Of a DNA stretch of 64,000 bases, positions 37,701 through 64,000 are shown in pieces. Below the pieces are notes generated by a model. That model did not search any database and was not told the origin of the DNA. It worked only from the letters and a program-made list of their open reading frames with translations. The DNA is from Siphlonurus alternatus (lineage: Eukaryota; Arthropoda; Insecta; Ephemeroptera; Siphlonuridae). The DNA is taken from positions 24,382,229 through 24,446,228 of the forward strand of contig OX463780.1 in assembly GCA_949825025.1 (NCBI GenBank), in the 5' to 3' direction. The position numbers were made by a program, and so were the translations under genes. Numbering within the stretch: position 1 is the first letter of the stretch; every line of letters begins with the position of its first letter.

Positions 37701-40338
37701 TCCTTGCTTTGCACTTAACTTTTGAAATCTTAACTTCTCTAATTTAATCTATGTTTTTTTTTTTTAAATAAAAAATTACCTTAAAAAATTTAAATAATAA
37801 AAAAATATATATTATTTAATGTTTTGTATTGTTTTAGCCCATATCATTCGATTTTCCAAGCTGAAGGAGCTTCTAGGACAGAATAAATCAGATCAGGACA
37901 TCCTCAGCCACCTGCAGCGTGCTGCTGTGCCAGTGCGAGGCAACTGGGTGGTTAACAGCACCCTCCTCTATACTGACGAATTTGTCAGTAGTAACGGCGT
38001 CACGGCGCAAGGAATGTGCTGCGCTCGAGACCAGATTGTGAGTTATAATATCCCAATATCCCTTTAAAGTTTATACATTAATATTGTTGCTTATTTTTCA
38101 TGTAAAATAATTTAATGTAATTCAATTCAATAATATTGAATACACTTTGTATTATAAATATAAGGAGTTTGCTTTTTATTTTGCATTATACAGGACAAGG
38201 TTTAAATATATATTATATACAGTATTGCATGTTAAATTATTTATGAAAACTTAATTTTAGCAAATTATAGCTCAGTATTATCAACTTTGATGTCATTGAA
38301 AGGAATGCTGTGTTTGCAGCTGTACAAGTTCAGCCAGCAAGAGTCGCTGACCCAGAAAGAGGCGAGTGAGGTGACCAACCTGCCCGCCACTGACATCACA
38401 GACATTCTCAAGCAGCTTGCCTACCAGGTCAAGAAGGTCGGCTGGAAGTTCAAGCTGCCCGAGGACGAGGAATTCATCAAAAAGTAAGAAAGCATTTCCA
38501 ACACGAAAAATTTCATCATTTTCCCCTCAGTGTTACAAGTTTAATTACATATTTAACTGTATACTGTATACAGTTTTACTTCCTGATTTTCCTGAATACT
38601 TCCTAAATAATTATCTGTTGTTAACATGTATTTAAAACTTCTCCTGATTTTCTTTAAAAGTCTTACAATATAATGAGAGGTAATAGAGTTACTACACCAG
38701 TATGTAAAAAAATTAAAATTAGAATGTTCTGTATAAAAATTTGTTAAAAGATGGTTTTAGCTGTGTGGCTGTATAAAGATAAACATAAGATTAAAGTAAA
38801 CAAAATATTATGAAGATAAATGGTATCATGTAAAATCATAAAATAACAGTCATAACATACTACAGTACATTACATTAACCTCAAACAAATGTTTAAGGGA
38901 AAGGGAACGCCAGAGTTGCGCCGCGATCGCAGCGCTTCTATATCAATATTCAAATTGTCCCACTCTAAAGATACCACGCAAGTCATGGCAGTTTTATATT
39001 CAATTTATTTATAAATAATGAGTTAAATAATAACTGTTATGGTTGTTTTATTTATAAAACTTTTTTTTCATTACTATAAAACATTTTTGGAAAGTTTTTA
39101 CTTTAGGTGAGTGGATTATAAGCGTTGTTTTGGTTCATTAGTCAGCCTGTTTCATTCGCCAGTTGTTTAATGGCCGACCAAAAAGGGGTGTGTGAGACGT
39201 GCGATGTCAAAAATCGTGCAGTTATTATCAATTTACGTCGCTCCCACTCTCATAATTGTCTTTTTTTTTTGCTGTGAAGGTTTGTCCTAGTGCATTAAGT
39301 TTGTTTCTAGTTTTTTTTAAAAATCGGACGGTTGGAATATAGAATTTTTCTAACGTCACTGAAATGCAGCGTATGCTTGTTCAATAAATGGGTTTAGTTT
39401 CAATACACGTAACTCGGAAACTAGATCGTATTTGTATTGACGATATTTTAAGAGCTAATGAACGACATAGAGGAGAATATTTTAAAATATTTTCGGAGCA
39501 ACAAATGAGAGTGGAAAATTTAACATTGGTGGCGTTACCTTACCCTTAGTTAATATGTATGTAACTTTGGAATGATTTTCATTTAGACACATAACTTTAG
39601 TAATGTGAATTGTAATGTGTACAATGTATTTATTTTACTGTATCAAAAGGCAGGCAAAATATATTTTAACACCTGAAGCCTTATTTACAAGTGCCATAGT
39701 TTCCATTTTTTTTTTTTTTTTTTTTTTTATTATTATTATTATTCCTTGCACTTCATTTTTTAGTCAAGAAACGACAAGCATGAGATTTAAATAATAATAA
39801 ATTGATGCCAGCATATCGTTACATCAGGAAGCACCTACAGTTAAAATGTTGGATTGTATATTATGTAACTTAATATAAAATGTGTTTATATTTATGTTTT
39901 GTGATTTTCAAACTTTGACGTGGAGATATGTTTGTCATTTACAACCAAAAAGAAGTTCTAAAATTAAAAATAAAAAAAATTACAGACCTTATGCTAAAGA
40001 CACATAATGCCTATATTTGCAGCAAAACTTTTTAGTGCTAAAGGCACTTGCATTCTTTATTGACCAAACAAGATACAAAAAACAGGATATTTTAAACTAA
40101 CATGTACCTCTTGACTAAATAATGTAATTTGCATTGCAGGCAGCCTGAGCACGTGGACCGTTTGTTCAAGAGGTTTGAGATGAAGGTGATCAACATGGAG
40201 CGTCGTGCAGAGGAGAGTCGCGCTGCCCTTGAGGGGGCAAAAAACATCCCCGTACCCAGCAAGAAGCCCAAGGGCACACCTCGCCAGCGCAAGACCAGCA
40301 CCAAGTCTCGCAAGGACTCCTACAGTTCAGACCACTGA
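31704..40338 (+). CDS. POLR3E: RNA polymerase III subunit RPC5 (POLR3E), complete
   Basis: RPC5 pairs with RPC4 in the TFIIF-like subcomplex of RNA polymerase III, acting in promoter opening, termination and reinitiation. Nine exons: 31704-31733, 33069-33176, 34124-34254, 36589-36800, 36902-37083, 37175-37391, 37838-38037, 38320-38483 and 40140-40338. They total 1443 nt (480 residues) with consistent phases. Support comes from [12 protein letters not shown] (human [12 protein letters not shown]), [11 protein letters not shown] followed by EEEPW (human EEPWVHL), [13 protein letters not shown] (human VQGNWVVKSDILY), and [15 protein letters not shown] (human GWEFILPYDGEFIKK). The N-terminal dimerisation region opens with [14 protein letters not shown]. 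The protein is much shorter than human (about 708) because the C-terminal winged-helix extension is absent. It ends instead in a basic, serine-rich tail (RKTSTKSRK). The 10-codon first exon rests on phase and context alone and is the least certain part. Introns 1 and 3 contain LINE fragments. Confidence 0.9.
31925..33025 (-). mobile_element. 5'-truncated, frame-broken LINE (jockey/CR1-type reverse transcriptase)
   Basis: Minus-strand frames give the end of a reverse transcriptase domain in order. [19 protein letters not shown] comes first, then [10 protein letters not shown] with the FADD catalytic motif. Next are [44 protein letters not shown] and LFKRVL. Reading needs at least three frameshifts, so it is a dead copy. 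The 5' half (endonuclease) is missing. The 3' end is GCGAGCCACCATGGCG and then TAGCCACATTTGCCGCG, next to an (ATT)n tail. It lies antisense in POLR3E intron 1, ending about 44 bp before exon 2. Confidence 0.88.
33484..33516. mobile_element. short LINE 3'-end remnant
   Basis: GTCGGCAATTGTGGCTATAC and then CACGGTGGCTCGCGAC match the terminal motif of the LINE at 31925, next to an A-rich stretch. The similarity is only about 35 bp. Confidence 0.5.
33592..33798. mobile_element. foldback element in POLR3E intron 2
   Basis: ACAAAGGACTAGAGAAATAA at the left mirrors TTATCTTGCTAGTCCTTGT at the right. The arms run through CCTCGGCTCGTTTGTGA and GGTTTTCTGGGTGTG with their complements. The centre is GC-rich. 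Confidence 0.8.
34473..34635. mobile_element. small palindromic element in POLR3E intron 3
   Basis: TAAAGCCTATATTACATGAT pairs with the complement of ATCTTGTAATACCGGCTTA. The arms include ATTGTATACAATTTTCCTTG. About 70-bp arms around a 20-bp loop. Confidence 0.75.
35118..36365 (+). mobile_element. second LINE fragment, split by a foldback insertion
   Basis: In the plus strand, [18 protein letters not shown], then KLFADN (FADD is mutated to FADN), [44 protein letters not shown] and finally VTYKITRN repeat the order of the LINE at 31925-33025. They belong to the same family. Several frameshifts and stops make it inactive. Between the LG and VTYKITRN blocks lies a foldback element (35785-36243). 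Confidence 0.85.
35785..36243. mobile_element. foldback element nested inside the plus-strand LINE
   Basis: TAGCTCAATTGAAAGAAGAT at the left mirrors CTTTCAATTGAGCTAG at the right. The arms include AATACACCTATGAATTTTAT with its complement, GACGTCAT with its partner, and GGTCACATGACTTGGAGGC with GCCTCCAGGTAACGTGACC. The LINE reading frame resumes on the far side, so the foldback arrived later. Confidence 0.85.
37561..37706. mobile_element. small palindromic element in POLR3E intron 6
   Basis: CAAGGACTTGAATATTATTT at the left pairs with AATAATATATAAGTCCTTG at the right. AAGTTCATTTTGAAATCTTC pairs with its exact complement. It lies between POLR3E exons 6 and 7. Confidence 0.75.
38893..39549. mobile_element. 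probable diverged TTAA-type element in POLR3E intron 8
   Basis: TTAAGGGAAAGGGAACGCCA at the left is mirrored by TGGCGTTACCTTACCCTTA at the right. An inner stretch with AACTCGGAAACTAGATCG and ATAGAGGAGAA matches the centre of the copy at 27642-28011. The long arms are otherwise eroded. Confidence 0.45.
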
Positions 40339-40498
40339 CCTTGTTGTGTTCTTGAGCATTCCTTTCTTAACTCAGTAATCCTCATGAAAACTAATTTCTA
40401 CATTAAGTTTAAAATGTTTTTTAATTACTTTAGTTTCTATTATTTACTTAAATTAAATTATTCTGGTTTTCATTTAGAAGTGGGTGTAAGATTTCAAG

Positions 40499-40504
40499 AA
40501 TAAA
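40499..40504 (+). terminator. candidate polyadenylation signal for POLR3E
   Basis: AATAAA lies 160 bp after the stop codon and is followed by AACTACAGCTCGTTC. It is the first canonical hexamer downstream. Confidence 0.5.
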
Positions 40505-41065
40505 ACTACAGCTCGTTCAAAAAGGTATGTTTTTTTCATTACAATAATTACAGTAAATATTACATACAATTAGAAATTAAGATAATTAAGACACTGTGCC
40601 TTAAAAACAAATTAGTTACAAATAAGACTCAATTTAATGATAATCATTTCCAATGCCATGTTTTGGTAGAAATCTGTGATTTTGATACAGTACCGTATGC
40701 CGAATACTATAATTTTCAGATATTGTATGAACATAGCTATGTGTGAGAATCTTATATTTTACACGGAAGTTTAAATTGAGATTTTGCCATTGTTAATATT
40801 TTGCACACTTGATAACACTTATTTTTTTATTTATTATTTATTTTATTTATTTATTTTTTTTTTTGGCAAGAATCATACATGGTGATTCATTTTAAAATGT
40901 TAGACATACAATACAAACATAATATTATTTGATCATATATCATGTATGAATGTACATAAGGTACTTCTAGCATACATGTAATTGAATGAAGATATGGTAA
41001 TTGATGAAGAAACATATTACATGACTCTTACTTAGCCTTAAAAATATCAGTTATAATTTCAATGC

Positions 41066-41394
41066 AATGGACAACATACATGAAAAAATTTTATTGCAGA
41101 AATGAATAGAGGGTACCAAATTATGCTACTCTGAATTTTTTCAGATTTTTTTGAGACCCAGAACTATTTTTAAATAATTATTGAAAGTGCGGCCACGCCC
41201 CCTGGAGGCGTCAATACTCCAGTCTCTATCCTTTTTATTAAGAATTCAGGGGTGCCAACTGAAACCACAGGACTTTCAATAATTATTTAAAAATAGTTCC
41301 GGGTCTCAAACAAATCTGAAAAAATTCAGAGTAGCATAATTTGGTACCCTCTATTCATTTCTGCAATAAATTTTCTTCATGTATGTTGTCCATT
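41066..41394. mobile_element. AATGGA-family foldback MITE, copy 4
   Basis: AATGGACAACATACATG and its mirror CATGTATGTTGTCCATT bound a 329-bp palindrome. Its inner sequence is nearly the same as copy 3. It begins 22 bp beyond the MINPP1 stop codon, so it lies in the MINPP1 3' UTR. Its arm supplies AATAAA on the minus strand near 41090. Confidence 0.92.
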
Positions 41395-41416
41395 AATGTG
41401 ATTTTTTCTCTTTTAC

Positions 41417-61487
<20,071 letters not shown>

Positions 61488-61496
61488 GTTTTTATC

Positions 61497-62339
61497 CTAA
61501 AACACAATTAAATAACACTTTGTAAAAATAACTCAATTTTCTTTATAAATATATATATTTTTAACTTAGCTGGTTTTAATTTGATATGCGTATTATTTAT
61601 ATAAAAAAAGAATTGTTATATGTTACTGCATGCAGTAATAAGAAAGGTGATATTAAGAGAGCGATATATGATTACAAAAAGCAACTTACGCGCTTTTCAA
61701 CTCAGGATTGAGATATATGAGACAGTTTTTACCTGAGAGTTGAGTTTGGAATTCTCTCACACACCTTGTTGCTGCCGGCCAACTGTAGAGTGGAGAAGTC
61801 AGAAGCAAGCTGTTTGCCGCGATGTCTGCGTTGATTCCCCTCTACCGGCTCTACCTACCTCTGCCACCCGGACCCGCAACTCGCGCTGAGCCCGCGGCGG
61901 CGGCGCAACTCGTTCTCCAGCGCTGTCTAAACACGCCAGTGACGTCATGTAAACATTCCGACTTGATGCGCGTGCTTTTATCATTGCATAAAAAATGTTC
62001 AACACGAATAAAATATATACTCTATCATAATCTCCCTACTTTTGTTCATGCGGGTGTCTATTTTATGGTATATAACGTGGGAATCGAGTTTTTCCCTTTG
62101 CTTTATTGCAGAAATTCACACTCGCATCCTGTAATTATGACAGCAAATATAAAGTTATCAAAACCGAAGGCCACTGAACCTGCACTGAACTTTAAAAACT
62201 TTTGAAAAAAGTTGATAAAATCCCGCCTTTATAAAAAATTTGGCAACTCCGCAAAGCTCATTTTTCGGAATCCGGCAACCGGCAACATTGTATAAGGTCG
62301 CTGTTTCGCTGTCCGCCATTTGTCCACGAGGTTTCCAAG
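61497..62339. promoter_or_regulatory. shared divergent promoter region of MINPP1 and EIF3B
   Basis: The start codons diverge across about 850 bp. A GC- and CpG-rich core (about 61750-61930, GAGCCCGCGGCGGCGGCGC) fits a CpG-type promoter. On the minus strand, CAACTCTCAG/GTAAAAAC at 61733 is a good donor and TGTTTTAG/GATAAAAAC at 61496 a good acceptor just before the MINPP1 ATG. So MINPP1 probably has a non-coding first exon starting in the CpG core. Confidence 0.55.
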
Positions 62340-62475
62340 ATGGGGAAGAAAAAAGAGGGTGATAAATCCTCTCATAACGCCGATAATAATAAAGCAGAGA
62401 AAGCAGAAATTAGTGGTGATGAAGAGCCAAATTTTAGCGATCCAGAAGGATTTGAAGATGACATTAGTGATGATG
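62340..62475 (+). CDS. EIF3B: eIF3 subunit B, first coding exon only
   Basis: eIF3b is a core scaffold of the translation initiation factor eIF3, with an N-terminal RRM and a WD40 propeller. Only exon 1 is in the window: 136 nt, 45 codons plus one base, ending at a GTGAGT donor. It encodes MGKKKEGDKSSHN, an acidic linker, then DEEPNFSDPEGFEDDISDD. Drosophila eIF3b begins similarly, with EEPNFEDPPGFVDNISDEDL, and vertebrate eIF3b has the same SDPEGFVDDISDEEL block before the RRM. The RRM and WD40 exons must lie beyond 64000. The assignment rests on this short but distinctive N-terminal motif. Confidence 0.75.
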
Positions 62476-64000
62476 GTGAGTCCTCAAATTATTCACTCGG
62501 AAGTCAAGCTTTACATGTGCGTCCCCAGATATGCATAGAGATGACGGGGCGTCTGCTGCACCGGCAAACTAAGGTTTCTTTCATTGTCCGGCTTTGAAAT
62601 GCAGATTTAACTACGAAAATATAATATTTACTCTAATGCTTTAGTAGAAACTTCATATTTACTCCGATAAAAAAATTCAATCTGAATCCATATGGTGGAA
62701 GTGCGACCTTTGGAGAAATTTTGCTGCCTGCAGGCTTTCTTGTTGCTTTTCTGGCGTTTTTCATAATTACAGTATTAAATAATTTAATTTATTTGGTATT
62801 TAAAAATAAAACTAGACCTGCTATGATATCATGATGTCTGCAAATCGACTTTAAATTAACCTTTATTGATTGACCTCAGTTCATTGAGTTCTCGGAATCG
62901 GCCCCCTTAAATGCTACAAAATTTGCAGAGAACTTAAAACTCACCATCAATAGGTGGCACGTAAATTTTGAAGTGAATCGGTTTTATCGGTTTTGAGAAA
63001 ACTGAGGTAGAAGTTTAACATTGGCCTTATGGACGGAAACCGAAAATGGAGCTATTGTGAAGAAACCGCCCCCTTGAATCTGCTCAAATAGCCTCAAATC
63101 GTGAGCGATTTAATTTTAGAGCATTCTCGAATTTTTAAAATATATTTTATTTGATTCTGTCTGACAGAAATTTCCTTTGACTCTCGTAGTAACTGAGGTC
63201 AATCGTTAAATCAGTATGCATATGATATGTACTGTATCATGCATGTTTTATAAATGCGGATGCGGATCTGTTGGATTCAAGACTTTATTAACATTTTATT
63301 ATAAATTTTCTATGCTGTGCTGTAATACATTCATATCACTAGGTTGCAGAGTGTCGTTCAACTGTTCAGTAGAGTATGCTTATATTTTTTTATTGACTTT
63401 TCCTTCAATCAACAGAACTCTCCTGTTTGCTTTAACCCAAATTTGTCGCCTCAGAATGCAAATCACGTAATAATATTAATATTAACGCGGCAAATGTGGC
63501 AATGCCACGGTGGCCCGCGAATGTAACTACACAAAAAATTGATGCAACTCTAAACCATAAGTAAAAATTTATGAAGGGTCACAGTTCCATCAAATATTTT
63601 TGTAGTCACGTGATTTGCATTCTAAGGCAACACCATGTTGTCAATACTCTACAGTTCAGGTTTAATTGCTCTGAAACTTAAAGCTGTACAGTAGGTATCT
63701 TTAATTGAACAGAGCATATGCATAGCACAGTGTATTGACCGGTTCTTGCTAGATCACTGAAGTCAAGAAAAGTGGAGTGTGGTTACTGTGGTTAGTATTG
63801 GAAATTAGTGTTAAAATTGGATGGCTGACTGCTTCAAGTAAAAATTTGTTGCAAAGCCAAAAACCTACTGTATATAATTATCTACTTCCCCCACCACTCA
63901 AAATATTTGACAATGCCGAGGATAAAACTCTGGCTTCTTCAAATATTGGCGGCGCATGAGATGCTAGTTGAACAGCGGGTGAGTGGAAGGAACATCTAGA
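62476..64000. other. EIF3B intron 1 to the window end
   Basis: No further exon was identified. It contains a weak foldback (62870-63210, ATTGACCTCAGTT against AACTGAGGTCAAT). A second one (about 63357-63667, CAGAATGCAAATCACGT against ACGTGATTTGCATTCTAAG) surrounds a LINE 3'-end remnant at 63483-63520 (GCGGCAAATGTGGCAATGCC). Confidence 0.5.

Noticed and set aside
61799..62205. Open frames in the MINPP1/EIF3B promoter region
   Set aside because: GC-rich CpG core with few stops. The evidence favours a 5' UTR exon and promoter over a protein.

Overview
This 64 kb window is nuclear DNA from an animal, almost certainly an invertebrate and most likely an arthropod. The evidence is introns with GT..AG borders in six conserved animal genes, an AT-rich background full of long (TA)n tracts, and a high load of DNA-transposon foldback elements and decayed non-LTR retrotransposons. 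A crustacean is my guess from the style of the repeats, but nothing in the sequence fixes the taxon.

Gene layout, left to right. (1) 491-3328 (+): the last five coding exons of a GMC-family FAD oxidoreductase (glucose-dehydrogenase-like), whose 5' part lies outside the window. (2) 13847-16470 (+): a compact two-exon forkhead factor that I assign to FOXJ1, from its forkhead box and the conserved N-terminal SLxWLQ motif. (3) 20096-31006 (-): a six-exon BRAT1 homologue of 891 codons. (4) 31704-40338 (+): a nine-exon RNA polymerase III subunit RPC5 (POLR3E), divergent from BRAT1 across about 700 bp. (5) 41417-61487 (-): a seven-exon multiple inositol polyphosphate phosphatase (MINPP1), convergent with POLR3E. 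(6) 62340 onward (+): the first coding exon of eIF3b, divergent from MINPP1. Coding phases join without a break across every intron I propose. BRAT1/POLR3E and MINPP1/EIF3B are two head-to-head pairs that probably share bidirectional promoters. The genes do not form one pathway: they cover redox metabolism, cilia transcription, Integrator/DNA damage, Pol III transcription, inositol phosphate turnover and translation initiation.

The rest is intron or intergenic DNA dominated by foldback (long inverted repeat) elements, and most of the sequence I could explain outside the exons belongs to them. The families visible within the window are: an AATGGA-ended MITE family (six copies); a TTAA-flanked family whose ends read GGTAGAGATAAC (five copies, one diverged); hAT MITEs ending CAGGCGCGGATCCAG (four copies, two with perfect 8-bp target duplications); a second hAT-like family packed with GGATGC palindromes (two copies, both with perfect 8-bp duplications); TA-flanked mariner-like foldbacks; GGGGCATT-ended palindromes; and a ruined mariner transposase. 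Two LINE fragments sit in POLR3E introns in opposite orientations, and one of them is split by a foldback insertion. A 196-bp palindrome with no mismatch lies in the last BRAT1 intron.
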